This document shows positions 1 through 9,069 of a stretch of DNA of 25,808 nucleotides, piece by piece. The stretch is from Oceanospirillaceae bacterium UBA2001. Lineage in GTDB: Bacteria; Pseudomonadota; Gammaproteobacteria; Pseudomonadales; Balneatricaceae. A program made the translations under genes and the position numbers. The notes beneath the pieces were generated by a model, which was given only the letters and a program-made list of their open reading frames with translations, searched no databases and was not told where the DNA came from. The stretch spans positions 1 to 25,808 of the forward strand of contig DDCR01000130.1 in assembly GCA_002335115.1 (NCBI GenBank). Reading direction: 5' to 3'. Position 1 is the first letter of the stretch; each line of letters opens with the position of its first letter.

Positions 1-1391
1 GACATGATTGCATCGGGTTTTATTATGTACTTTACTTTAGGAGCAACACACACTTGCCCAGCAGGCATAGAATTCAAGCCAATCTTAGCAAGTCGAGCAG
101 CGCCGTATGCTGGGCCAACTTCTCCACCATGCCCATAAACTAGGTTTCTATTCAATACACTGGCTAATATTTTACCCCATAGTTGGCTCACTGAGCCCCC
201 ACCGATGACAGATACCGTGTCAATTTGTGTCCCTGCGGTGAGCATGGCCTGTTGGGCATCAGCAAAAGCGAAAGCAATGCCTTCGAGTACCGCCCGGCCT
301 AACTCGGCTGAGTCAGTATTATGGCCTAAGCCAAAGAAAACCCCCTGCGCATTTGGGTTGTTATGCGGTGTGCGTTCACCCGATAAATAGGGCAGGAAAG
401 TGACTTGTGAAGGCTTTGAAAAGTCGAGTTTTTCAATCTCAGATAGTAAACTCGCTTCATCTTTGTAGCCGGTGAGTTGAGTCACCCAACTGAGGCAGCT
501 TGCGGCACTTAAAATCACTGCCATTTGGTGCCACGTATGGTCTATGCAGTGACAAAAAGTATGCACAGCATTCTCAGGGTTCGGGCGATAACTGTCGTTA
601 GCGACAAAGTATACGCCAGAGGTACCGAGTGATAAAAAGGCTTGGTTTGGATTAATCACCCCAATGCCTGCAGCACCAGCAGCGTTATCACCGCCGCCAG
701 CGATCACAGGTACCACTTGCAAGCCCCATTTTTTTGCCACATGCGCATCAAGTTGGCCTGTTATTTGAGTGCCTTCATAAAGCTTAGGCATCTGCTCTTC
801 AGTCAGTCCAGTTGCCTTAAGCATAGTGGGAGACCATGTCCTATTTTGTACGTCTAGCCAAAGTGTGCCTGAGCTATCAGACATATCAGAAGCAAAGTCG
901 CCGGTCATCAAAAACCTTAAGTAATCTTTAGGGAGTAATACTTTGGCGACCTTGGCAAAATTATGGGGCTCATGCTCCCGCAACCAAACTAACTTTGGTG
1001 CGGTAAAACCAGGCATTGGAATATTTCCTGTTATGGCTCGAGTGCGGGGCTCTTTGATCTCTATTGCCTTACACTGAGCTTCGCTGCGGCCATCGTTCCA
1101 CAAAATAGCAGGTCGAATAATATTGTTTTGCGCGTCTAGTAAGGTTGCACCGTGCATTTGTCCAGCTAAGCCAATGGCCTTAACAGATTTCAGAGCTGCA
1201 GCATTAGTCTCTTGCAGAGCATGCATGGCTGTATGTGTTGCTTGCCACCAAGCTGCAGGATCTTGCTCAGACCAAAGTGCATGGGGCCGACTCACTTCTA
1301 ATTCCGATGAAGCTTGTGCGATCAACTGATCCTCTTCATCAAGGATAATAACCTTCACGCAAGAAGTGCCTAAATCAATGCCTAAATACAT
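1..1391 (-). CDS. xylB: Xylulokinase, 3' end cut by window edge
   Basis: Phosphorylates D-xylulose to xylulose 5-phosphate with ATP, the cytoplasmic step that feeds xylose into the pentose phosphate pathway. It is a FGGY-family sugar kinase. The reverse-strand frame begins MYLGIDLGTS (phosphate-binding loop of the actin-like ATPase fold). It continues through SRPHALWSEQDP, GQMHGATLLD, ILWNDGR and GGGDNAAGAAG, where Asp235 matches the catalytic Asp of E. coli XylB, and then LSGERTPHNNP. I checked the frame at several points and saw no frameshift. About 463 codons lie in the window against about 484 residues in E. coli, so only the last 20 or so are missing. The ATG has no clear Shine-Dalgarno sequence, and a short frame overlaps it. 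No xylose isomerase gene lies upstream, unlike the E. coli xylAB order; the divergent neighbour is yaeQ. Identification is very secure. Confidence 0.96.
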   Translation of the reverse strand, partial: MYLGIDLGTSCVKVIILDEEDQLIAQASSELEVSRPHALWSEQDPAAWWQATHTAMHALQETNAAALKSVKAIGLAGQMHGATLLDAQNNIIRPAILWNDGRSEAQCKAIEIKEPRTRAITGNIPMPGFTAPKLVWLREHEPHNFAKVAKVLLPKDYLRFLMTGDFASDMSDSSGTLWLDVQNRTWSPTMLKATGLTEEQMPKLYEGTQITGQLDAHVAKKWGLQVVPVIAGGGDNAAGAAGIGVINPNQAFLSLGTSGVYFVANDSYRPNPENAVHTFCHCIDHTWHQMAVILSAASCLSWVTQLTGYKDEASLLSEIEKLDFSKPSQVTFLPYLSGERTPHNNPNAQGVFFGLGHNTDSAELGRAVLEGIAFAFADAQQAMLTAGTQIDTVSVIGGGSVSQLWGKILASVLNRNLVYGHGGEVGPAYGAARLAKIGLNSMPAGQVCVAPKVKYIIKPDAIM

Positions 1392-1531
1392 ATTAACAGT
1401 CGCAGGTGTTTAGTGTGGGCTAATGCGCTGCAAAAGTGGTCAATTAATCCTCGCAAACCAAAGTCGACGTCTATGCCTTTGTGGGTGTTGCCACGGGTGT
1501 AATAAATAGCCATGGATACCATACTTTTCAC
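1382..1531 (-). other. Possible short leader ORF overlapping the xylB start
   Basis: A reverse-strand frame opens with GTG at 1531 (ATG codons at 1522 and 1513), has a GGAAG stretch just upstream, and ends at a TAG 10 nt inside xylB, in a different frame. It would encode about 49 residues with no family I recognise. Because xylB lacks an obvious ribosome-binding site, translational coupling through this frame is possible. It may equally be a gene remnant or chance. A second short frame on the same strand (1565 to 1440) runs through the same leader and is also unrecognised. Confidence 0.15.
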
Positions 1532-1608
1532 TCACTTCCATTAAGGGTTCGTGATATTCTAGCATTGATTCCAACCCACATATTATTTAAACCCACATCG
1601 AGAAATTC

Positions 1609-2145
1609 ATGGCCATAGGCGCGACCATTTACAAGGCAAACTTAAATTTATCCAACCTTAATAGTCACCATTACGCAGATTATAGCCTGACCATAGCTAA
1701 GCACCCCTCTGAAAATGAATATCGTCTCATGTGCCGCTTAATTGCCTTTTTACATGCTGCACATGAGGATTTAGAACTCACTAAAGGCATTAGTTCCGCA
1801 GAAGAACCCGATCTTTGGCAACGAGATTTAACGGGTAATATTGTGCATTGGATTGAACTAGGCATGCCCGATGAAAAACGTATTCGTCAAGCAAGCGGGA
1901 AAGCGCAACAGGTGTCTATTTATACTTACCAGGATAATAAGGCTGACCTATGGCTAGAGAAAAACCGAACGAGCTTATCAACAAATAAAAAGGTTAAGGT
2001 TTTTCATATCAGCATAGAAGGTGAAGTGGCCCTTGAAAAATTATTGCTTAAAACGATAAATTTGAGTTGTATTATAGAAGAAGAGCAAATGCATCTAAGT
2101 GATGCTGAGCGCCATATAACAGTGCATATTACGCAAAGCTTTTAA
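1609..2145 (+). CDS. yaeQ: YaeQ family protein
   Basis: The 178-residue product matches E. coli YaeQ (about 181 residues) from end to end. It opens with MAIGATIYKA, then SLTIAKHPSENEYRLMCRLIAF, then a central EPDLWQRDLTG...WIELGMPDEKRIRQA block that is the family signature. YaeQ proteins adopt a restriction-endonuclease-like (PD-(D/E)XK-type) fold. Their biochemical role is not established; early proposals of an RfaH-like transcription role are weak. No signal peptide or membrane segment is visible, so it is probably cytoplasmic. The ATG has only a weak purine stretch (GAGAAA) upstream. It is divergent from xylB and 56 nt upstream of recC on the same strand, so it may share a transcript with recCBD. 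The family call is firm; the function is unknown. Confidence 0.93.
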   Translation: MAIGATIYKANLNLSNLNSHHYADYSLTIAKHPSENEYRLMCRLIAFLHAAHEDLELTKGISSAEEPDLWQRDLTGNIVHWIELGMPDEKRIRQASGKAQQVSIYTYQDNKADLWLEKNRTSLSTNKKVKVFHISIEGEVALEKLLLKTINLSCIIEEEQMHLSDAERHITVHITQSF

Positions 2146-2201
2146 TCGCCAACAAAGCAAGGTGTTGCAGGCAGACCAAGTAATAAAAAGGACAAAATTG
2201 C

Positions 2202-5200
2202 ATGGCTTTAGCAAAACAACTGATGGTGTACCCTGCAAATCGGCTAGAAGATTTAGCCGTGTTACTCAATCATGTGTTGAAACTTGGTCACCAAAATGAC
2301 ACGTTTGGGGTGCTTAACTCAGCTCAAGTGATTGTTGAGAACACAGGCATGCAGCACTGGCTTAACACCCAATTAGCTACCCAGAATGGCATTGCAATGA
2401 ACATTGACTACCCTTTACCCGGTAAGTTTGTGTGGCAACTAGCGCGACAACTATTGGGAGACACTGAGGTGCCTCAACAACCACCTTATCAACGTGAGGC
2501 ACTGGTTTGGCGTATTGATGATGTATTGGCTAGTGACGAGATACGGTCTAATAATGAATTCTTCGAGGCGAATCGCTATTGGCAGTCAGAAGCTTCTGGG
2601 TCTGTAACAACCTCTCCCACTGCCAATGACTTGCTGAAGCGCTTTCAGCTTGCCAGTGCCTTAGCTGATTTATTTGAGCAATATATTCTTTACCGCCCCG
2701 ATTGGCTCAAGCAATGGCAAATTGATGGCCAAAATGAGCATCAAGTACAGCATTGGCAAGCTCAATTGTGGGCTATTTTGTGCCGGCAAGATGGACGTCA
2801 TCCCATAGACATCCAGCACAAGCTAATGGGGTGTTTGTCGCAAATGTCTGGCGCTGAGCCCAACACATTGCCGCAACAAATTTGTTTATTTGCACTTAAC
2901 ACTATGGCACCGGCCACCTTGGACGTTTTCTCAGCCTTGGCACAACATACTCAAGTGCACGTGTTTCACTTGAATCCCTGTGCGGAGTACTGGGGTCATA
3001 TCCAGTCTGAAAAAGCCATTGCTGCAACGCAACTTAAATATTGGTTGGCACAACAAGATGATCAGGTGCTAGTCGATGGCGGTAATCCTTTGCTAGCTAA
3101 TTTAGGCAGTCAAGGCAAAGAGTTTTTCCGATTATTACAACAGCAAGACAGTTATAATATTGATGCTTTCGAAGACGCTGAGCCACATTATAGTGAAACC
3201 AGTTTATTAATGTTGCATCAGTTACAACAAGATATTTTACACCTCAAGGACGCCTGCGAGGATCAGCAGCACAAAACAGATAACAGCCTAGTTTTCACTA
3301 GCGCATCGAGTGCCTTGCGAGAGTTACAAGGTTTGCACGATTGGTTACTAGGCCAGTTCAATCAAGACCCCAGTCTTAAACCCAGTGACATATTGGTCAT
3401 GTGTCCACAGGTAGAAGACTACGCTGCCTATGTGGGTGCAGTGTTTGATACTAATGGGTCTCAATTGGGTTATGGGACGGACGCTAAAAATCTAGAAACG
3501 CCTCAGTTACCTTGTTCAATTGCAGACCGCAAACCGCAAGATGCAGAGCCTTTAGTGGCTGCTTATTTGCAATTATTGCACTTACCCGACAGCCGCTTTC
3601 AAGTCACCTTTATATTAGACTTGCTGCGTTTACCTGCCATGCAACGCAAATTTAATATTACCTCTGTAGAACTTAGTACCATCGCCGTATGGTTGACCAA
3701 CGCTTCTGTGCATTGGGGTATAGATGAGCATCATAAAGCCAGTACCTTAGGCCAAGCACAAGCAACCAGCACCTATAGTTGGTCGTGGGGGCTGAAACGC
3801 TTGTTGCTTGGATTTGCCCAAGGTGATCAGGTGCCACATTATCAAGATGACTGGTTGCTGGATGATGTAGAGGGCAACCAAGCGCTGCTGTTAGGGCGCC
3901 TAATGCAGGTGCTTGAACAGTTGCAGTGGCATGCAAAAAACCTTAATACTCCCCGCACTGGTGAGGCTTGGAGAGGTTATCTGACGGGTATCATTGATGA
4001 ATTTTTTACCGACGATCACACCTCTGAGCGCAATGAAGAACAGGCCAAAGAAAGCTTATCAACTGCCATTGGTAATATGGCCATGTGGGTTGAACAAGTG
4101 GGGTATAGTCAAGCCATAAGTTTGGAAGTGGTGCGCTATAGCCTCACACAAAAGTTGTCGGTGGCAAGTAGCAGCCAAGCATTCATTACTGGAAAAATCA
4201 CCTTTTGCTCTATGGTGCCCATGCGCAGCATTCCCTTTAAAGTGGTGGCCATGTTGGGCCTTAATGATGGTCAATATCCGCGTCAATCTAAACCATTAGA
4301 CTTTGATTTAATGGCACAAGAAGAGCGCAGGGTTGGAGATCGCTCGCGGCGCGGGGATGATCGTTACCTATTTTTAGAAGCCATGATCAGTGCACGTTCT
4401 TGTTTATATTTGAGTTATCAGGGTACTGATAGCAAAAATAATTCCCCACGCCAGCCGAGTTTAATTTTGTCAGAATTAATGGACTACCTTGCAAGAGGTT
4501 ATGGCTGGGACTTTGACCCAAAATCGCCGAGCTCGATCATCCGTCAGTTACCCCTGCATAGCTTTAGTGAAGCCAACTTTGCTGCACAGTCTCATCCGAG
4601 TTTTGAAAGCGCTTGGTTGCGTTTATTACAAGCGCAAGCAAGTGACGAAAACATCCCTGCTTTAGGCCTTTTACCATCAACTAAACCGATTAAAATTAGT
4701 GATCTAGTGCGTTTTCTAGAAAATCCTGGCCGTTGCTTTGCCAATCAAAGTTTAGGCTTGTATTTACATGATTATGATCTTGATTTAGAAGATAATGAAC
4801 CCTTTAATAGTTCCAAGTTGGTTGAGTACAAGCTGCGCGACCAAATGTTATCAGCTGTTTTATCTGATGAACCCGGAGCCTGTGAGTTGGTAAAACAGGA
4901 ATACCAATTGAATGGGCAGTTACCAGAAAGCCATCTAACCCACAACATAATCCAAACCAGCCTAGATCAAGCAGAGGAGTTAGTTGATGAATTGCGCAAG
5001 CTTGATTATGAAGAGCTCCAAAACTATCCAGTGTCACTGGATATTGCAGGCGTAACCATAGCCGATCAAATCGCTTTGCTGGGCGACCCTGCCGATGACA
5101 ATAGTGCAATAAAAACGATTCTTAATAGGCCGACTAAGTTCAAACCTAAGGATAGGCTTAACCTTTGGCTGACCAGTTTAGTGGCGCAAGTGGCTTTTGG

Positions 5201-5567
5201 ACAGCCAGTGTCTGGTGTTTCTGTGCACTTAGAAAAAAACTTAGAACTGCAGGGGTTAGAAAATGCCACAGACCAGTTGAGTAAAGTCATAGAAATCTAC
5301 AAACTCGGGTTAAACCAAGCCTTGCCATTAGATGCTGAACTGGGCCTAGACTTTTTAAAAGTGGATCCACAAGACACTGATAAGCGCCTCAGCCAGTGGC
5401 AGAAAAAATGGCATCACCATAAGTATAGCCAAAGTTTTGATTTTTCAAGTGATCCTTACAGACGCTGGTTATGGCCACAAGCCCCTTTGTTAGATGATTG
5501 GCATGAGTCCTTTGCTGAGATTTACCAGCCTATGGTGGATTGCATTAAAGAGGTGAAGCATGCCTAA
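2202..5567 (+). CDS. recC: RecBCD enzyme subunit RecC (exonuclease V gamma)
   Basis: RecC is the Chi-recognition and strand-splitting subunit of RecBCD, which processes double-strand DNA ends for recombinational repair in the cytoplasm. The product is 1121 residues, almost exactly the E. coli length (1122). Its N-terminus carries the RecC pattern VYPANRLEDLAVLL, then ENTGMQHWLNTQLA and GIAMNIDYPLPGKFVWQLARQLL. Further on are the inactivated helicase-like core (FCSMVPMRSIPFKVVAMLGLNDGQYPRQ) and EERRVGDRSRRGDDRYLFLEAMISAR, both strongly conserved in the family. An AAGGA lies 9 nt before the ATG. An internal ATG (the M of MVYPANRLE) would match the E. coli N-terminus slightly better, but the first start has the better ribosome-binding site. 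Its 3' end overlaps recB by 8 nt, indicating coupled translation. The ptrA gene found between recC and recB in E. coli is absent here. Confidence 0.97.
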   Translation: MALAKQLMVYPANRLEDLAVLLNHVLKLGHQNDTFGVLNSAQVIVENTGMQHWLNTQLATQNGIAMNIDYPLPGKFVWQLARQLLGDTEVPQQPPYQREALVWRIDDVLASDEIRSNNEFFEANRYWQSEASGSVTTSPTANDLLKRFQLASALADLFEQYILYRPDWLKQWQIDGQNEHQVQHWQAQLWAILCRQDGRHPIDIQHKLMGCLSQMSGAEPNTLPQQICLFALNTMAPATLDVFSALAQHTQVHVFHLNPCAEYWGHIQSEKAIAATQLKYWLAQQDDQVLVDGGNPLLANLGSQGKEFFRLLQQQDSYNIDAFEDAEPHYSETSLLMLHQLQQDILHLKDACEDQQHKTDNSLVFTSASSALRELQGLHDWLLGQFNQDPSLKPSDILVMCPQVEDYAAYVGAVFDTNGSQLGYGTDAKNLETPQLPCSIADRKPQDAEPLVAAYLQLLHLPDSRFQVTFILDLLRLPAMQRKFNITSVELSTIAVWLTNASVHWGIDEHHKASTLGQAQATSTYSWSWGLKRLLLGFAQGDQVPHYQDDWLLDDVEGNQALLLGRLMQVLEQLQWHAKNLNTPRTGEAWRGYLTGIIDEFFTDDHTSERNEEQAKESLSTAIGNMAMWVEQVGYSQAISLEVVRYSLTQKLSVASSSQAFITGKITFCSMVPMRSIPFKVVAMLGLNDGQYPRQSKPLDFDLMAQEERRVGDRSRRGDDRYLFLEAMISARSCLYLSYQGTDSKNNSPRQPSLILSELMDYLARGYGWDFDPKSPSSIIRQLPLHSFSEANFAAQSHPSFESAWLRLLQAQASDENIPALGLLPSTKPIKISDLVRFLENPGRCFANQSLGLYLHDYDLDLEDNEPFNSSKLVEYKLRDQMLSAVLSDEPGACELVKQEYQLNGQLPESHLTHNIIQTSLDQAEELVDELRKLDYEELQNYPVSLDIAGVTIADQIALLGDPADDNSAIKTILNRPTKFKPKDRLNLWLTSLVAQVAFGQPVSGVSVHLEKNLELQGLENATDQLSKVIEIYKLGLNQALPLDAELGLDFLKVDPQDTDKRLSQWQKKWHHHKYSQSFDFSSDPYRRWLWPQAPLLDDWHESFAEIYQPMVDCIKEVKHA

Positions 5568-8500
5568 GCTAGACTTAACTCATCTAACCTTGCAAGGCCG
5601 CCACCTTATCGAAGCGAGCGCTGGCACGGGCAAAACCTTTAGTCTCACGCGTATTTATTTGCGTTTGTTGATTGAGAAAAAAATCCCTGTAGAACAAATC
5701 TTATTAATGACTTATACCCGAGCGGCGACGCAAGAGTTACGCGGACGCATCGCAGACATCATACGTGAAGCCCAAAGATACTGGGACAATGACACTAACA
5801 CAGACACAGTCACAGACACAGATGAGTATTGGCAGCACCTGTACAACAACATAGAGCCTGAACAAGCACAACGATTGTTGCACCAAGCCCTTCTCAATCT
5901 AGATCAAGCCGCCATATTTACTATCCATGGGTTTTGTGGGCGTGCCCTGCAGCAATACGCTTTTACCAGCCAAACGGGGCTGGAGGTCGTGTTAGAAACC
6001 AACACCCGAGACCTAGCCTATACCAGCTTACAAGACTGGTTGCGGGTGGTCATGCATGACCCTGAGCGATACCAGCAATTAGAACAACAGGGTTGGCATA
6101 CACCAGAAGGGTTTTGGGATGCCTTTAGTCATGCTTTATTAAGCCCAATGCCAGTTTTTGCTGCCGCTGAACAAGTGTGGCATGAAGCGTGGTACACCAC
6201 CAAATTAGCAGTGCGTGAAAGCTTGCTCTCTCTAGAAATAGACATGATTCAAGCCACTATGAGTGATGCTAAAACTAAGGACGTTCGGCTGGTTCAATGG
6301 CAAGACTTATTAAATTGGCTGGGCACCAAGGCGTTTGGGCCTGCCTCAAAAGATCATTTAGCCTGCCTGAGTGGGAGAAGATTAAGTAAAGCACCTGATT
6401 TAAAGGAGGCTATCCCTGCGCTGGCTAAGCGGATTAATGCAGCAAGCTTCAAAGATAACTACTTGATTTATGCTCAACAAGCGGCTACTGCACCTTTAGT
6501 TTTAGACGCAGTGCAAGGGGTGAGAGAGGCTTACAAAAAGGCCAAACACAAACAGCAAATTATGGAGTTTGATGATCTGGTAAGGCACTTGTCTGAGTGT
6601 GTTAACGACTCTCAAAATGAAGCCCTTGTTGATGCGCTACGAAAGGCCTATCCCGTTGCTTTGGTGGATGAATTCCAAGATACGGATGGGCATCAATATG
6701 CCATTTTAAATCGCCTTTACGGGCCCCCTAGCAATGGCACAACATTATTTTTGATTGGGGATCCAAAGCAGGCCATTTATGGTTTTAGAGGTGGTGATAT
6801 ACACACCTATTTAAAAGCTGCACAAGCCACCGATGATACTTGGCACATGGACACTAACTGGCGATCTAGCCACGCCATGGTGGCAGCTTACAATCGTTTA
6901 TTTTCTGTGCAGAGCAGCATTCGACAAGTGTTTGGTAATGGCATTGACTATGTCCCAGTGAAAGCAAGTAATGGTGCCAGGGCTAACGTCGCTAATAACC
7001 CCAAAACAGAGGGCGCGGCCCTAACCTATGTTTGGCTGCCTACAACATTAACGACCAATGATCATAAACAACATCACATTGCCCGCTGGTGTGTGGCTGA
7101 AATTCAAACAATATTGCAGCAAGGACACTTTAAAGCGGCTGACATTGCCCTTTTGGTTAGAGGCGCAGGCGAAGCACAGGCTTTACAAACGGCTTTAAAG
7201 CAGGCCCATATAGCCAGCGTATTCATTAGTGATCGAAGTAGCGTGTATGCCAGTGCTGAAGCCATTGAAATGGTCAGGCTATTAAATGGTGTGCTGCACT
7301 GCGAAGACCCACGACAGTTGATGCGGGCGGCCAGCACACACCTATGGGGTGGCAGTGTGGCTGTGTTGGCTCGGTTAAATCAGGACGATTCGTATTTAAT
7401 CAGCATAAGAAGCCAAATGTTGCAATTACGCCAGTTGTGGCTAAGGCAGGGGGTGATGGCCCTTATCACACAGCTACTTAAACAGCGTGCTGTGCCACCA
7501 ACTCAAAACAAAGAACGTTACATGACCAATATGGTGCAATTAGCAGAGCTGTTGCAAAAGGCATCCAATCAAGCTAGTTCAGCTCTTTTGCTGGTGGAAT
7601 GGTTACAGCACCAGTGTCAGGCGGAGCATGCAGATACCAGTGCTGAATTGCGTTTAGAAAGTGATGCCAAGTTAATTCAAATCGTGACCCAACATGGTTC
7701 TAAAGGCTTGGAATATCCAGTGGTATTTATTCCCTTTGTTAGTCAAGCCAAAGACCCTCTTAAGTGGGGCACCAAAAAAATACAACTGTTCCCCTATTAT
7801 CACGAGCAAGAGCAATGCCCTGCACTAATGATTGGTCGAGATCCTGAAGTGAGTGATGCGGCTATAATAGCAGCCGAAGAAGAGGCCTTGCGTCTATTAT
7901 ATGTGGCAGTAACCCGTGCGCAGTATAAATGTTATCTGCCCGTGAGCAACTTTAAGGACGCCGAGAAGTCCCCCTTAGGGCAGTTATTATTTGGTAAAAA
8001 CACACCAGATGATGCCCTGGGTTGGCCCGAGGCTTTAGAACAGTTAACTGACCCCAAAGACTCAGAATTACGCAAAATTGAAGAAGGTGATGTGCACATG
8101 CCTTCAATTCAAGGCCCCACAAGTCACTTAGACTCAAACCTAATCACACAAAGCTTTACTGGCCAAATTGATACTAATACTCATTTATTGTCCTACAGTG
8201 CGATAGTGCGCCAACTGAGCTATGGGGCATATGTTCAGCAACCGAGTGCCAAAGACCAATCAGATGGCATTAGCCAAATGGTAGTGGCTAGCCAAAGTAT
8301 AGGTTCCAATGAACTGCGTTTTACTTTGGCCAAAGGCAAAAATAGTGGTTTGTTGCTGCACGACATCCTTGAACAGGTGGATTTTGCCAACCCTAGTTGG
8401 CCCAGTGCCATGGAAGTACCACTGGCAAAATACCATACTGTAGTCGGTATTCAGCAACATGACACTGACAAAGTGGTGGCGTTGCAAGCGTGGTTAGAAG

Positions 8501-9069
8501 AGTGTTTGAAAGCGCCATTACCCGCCATTAATGACCCTAACAGCGCTGCACTGGGTGTGACTTTGACCTTGGGGCAACTATTGCCGCATCAGACCTTGCG
8601 AGAAGTGGAGTTTTACTTTCCACTGCAACAGGCTAAACAATCCACCTTGGGGCAAATATTGAGCCGACATCGGGGTGGTTTGCCAAGTGCATTGCCGAGT
8701 CACCCTGTGCTTCAAGGCATGATGCATGGCTTCATAGACTTGGTATTCGAAGATAATGGGCGCTTTTTTGTGGCAGATTATAAATCTAATCATTTGGGTG
8801 ACATGCTTGAAGATTATCACCTAGATGCCATGTTAGAGGCTAACCAGCAGCATTATTATGACTTGCAATATTTGATCTATAGCTTGGCGCTGCATCGCTA
8901 CCTTAAGCAAAGAATGCCCCATTATGATGCTCATCAGCATTTTGGTGGCGTGTATTATCTATACCTGAGGGGTATGTCACCTAAATCATCTACAGGCGTC
9001 TTTTCTAAGGCCATTAGCCTAGAAGAATTGACAGAACTTGATGATTTATTTGCTGGAGTGTCCTTATGA
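5560..9069 (+). CDS. recB: RecBCD enzyme subunit RecB (helicase/nuclease, exonuclease V beta)
   Basis: RecB is the 3'-5' SF1 helicase and the only nuclease of RecBCD; it also loads RecA after Chi. The product is 1169 residues (E. coli 1180). Helicase motifs appear in order: Walker A EASAGTGKT with Lys25; MTYTRAATQELRGRI (motif Ia); VALVDEFQDTD with Asp370-Glu371 (motif II); LIGDPKQAIYGFRGGDIHTY (motif III); TNWRSSH (motif IV); THGSKGLEYPVVF-type motif V; LLYVAVTRAQ (motif VI). The C-terminal nuclease domain has GFIDLVF (Asp1060) and ADYKSN (Asp1073, Lys1075), which line up with E. coli Asp1067, Asp1080 and Lys1082. Both activities should therefore be intact. The gene overlaps recC by 8 nt and recD by 4 nt (ATGA). 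A Thr/Asp-rich run near residues 77-88 comes from an ACAGAC-like simple repeat in the DNA. Confidence 0.98.
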   Translation: MPKLDLTHLTLQGRHLIEASAGTGKTFSLTRIYLRLLIEKKIPVEQILLMTYTRAATQELRGRIADIIREAQRYWDNDTNTDTVTDTDEYWQHLYNNIEPEQAQRLLHQALLNLDQAAIFTIHGFCGRALQQYAFTSQTGLEVVLETNTRDLAYTSLQDWLRVVMHDPERYQQLEQQGWHTPEGFWDAFSHALLSPMPVFAAAEQVWHEAWYTTKLAVRESLLSLEIDMIQATMSDAKTKDVRLVQWQDLLNWLGTKAFGPASKDHLACLSGRRLSKAPDLKEAIPALAKRINAASFKDNYLIYAQQAATAPLVLDAVQGVREAYKKAKHKQQIMEFDDLVRHLSECVNDSQNEALVDALRKAYPVALVDEFQDTDGHQYAILNRLYGPPSNGTTLFLIGDPKQAIYGFRGGDIHTYLKAAQATDDTWHMDTNWRSSHAMVAAYNRLFSVQSSIRQVFGNGIDYVPVKASNGARANVANNPKTEGAALTYVWLPTTLTTNDHKQHHIARWCVAEIQTILQQGHFKAADIALLVRGAGEAQALQTALKQAHIASVFISDRSSVYASAEAIEMVRLLNGVLHCEDPRQLMRAASTHLWGGSVAVLARLNQDDSYLISIRSQMLQLRQLWLRQGVMALITQLLKQRAVPPTQNKERYMTNMVQLAELLQKASNQASSALLLVEWLQHQCQAEHADTSAELRLESDAKLIQIVTQHGSKGLEYPVVFIPFVSQAKDPLKWGTKKIQLFPYYHEQEQCPALMIGRDPEVSDAAIIAAEEEALRLLYVAVTRAQYKCYLPVSNFKDAEKSPLGQLLFGKNTPDDALGWPEALEQLTDPKDSELRKIEEGDVHMPSIQGPTSHLDSNLITQSFTGQIDTNTHLLSYSAIVRQLSYGAYVQQPSAKDQSDGISQMVVASQSIGSNELRFTLAKGKNSGLLLHDILEQVDFANPSWPSAMEVPLAKYHTVVGIQQHDTDKVVALQAWLEECLKAPLPAINDPNSAALGVTLTLGQLLPHQTLREVEFYFPLQQAKQSTLGQILSRHRGGLPSALPSHPVLQGMMHGFIDLVFEDNGRFFVADYKSNHLGDMLEDYHLDAMLEANQQHYYDLQYLIYSLALHRYLKQRMPHYDAHQHFGGVYYLYLRGMSPKSSTGVFSKAISLEELTELDDLFAGVSL

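Noticed and set aside
3673..5290. Several 75-100-codon minus-strand frames inside recC
   Set aside because: They are antisense shadows of a fully conserved gene, without ribosome-binding sites or recognisable families.
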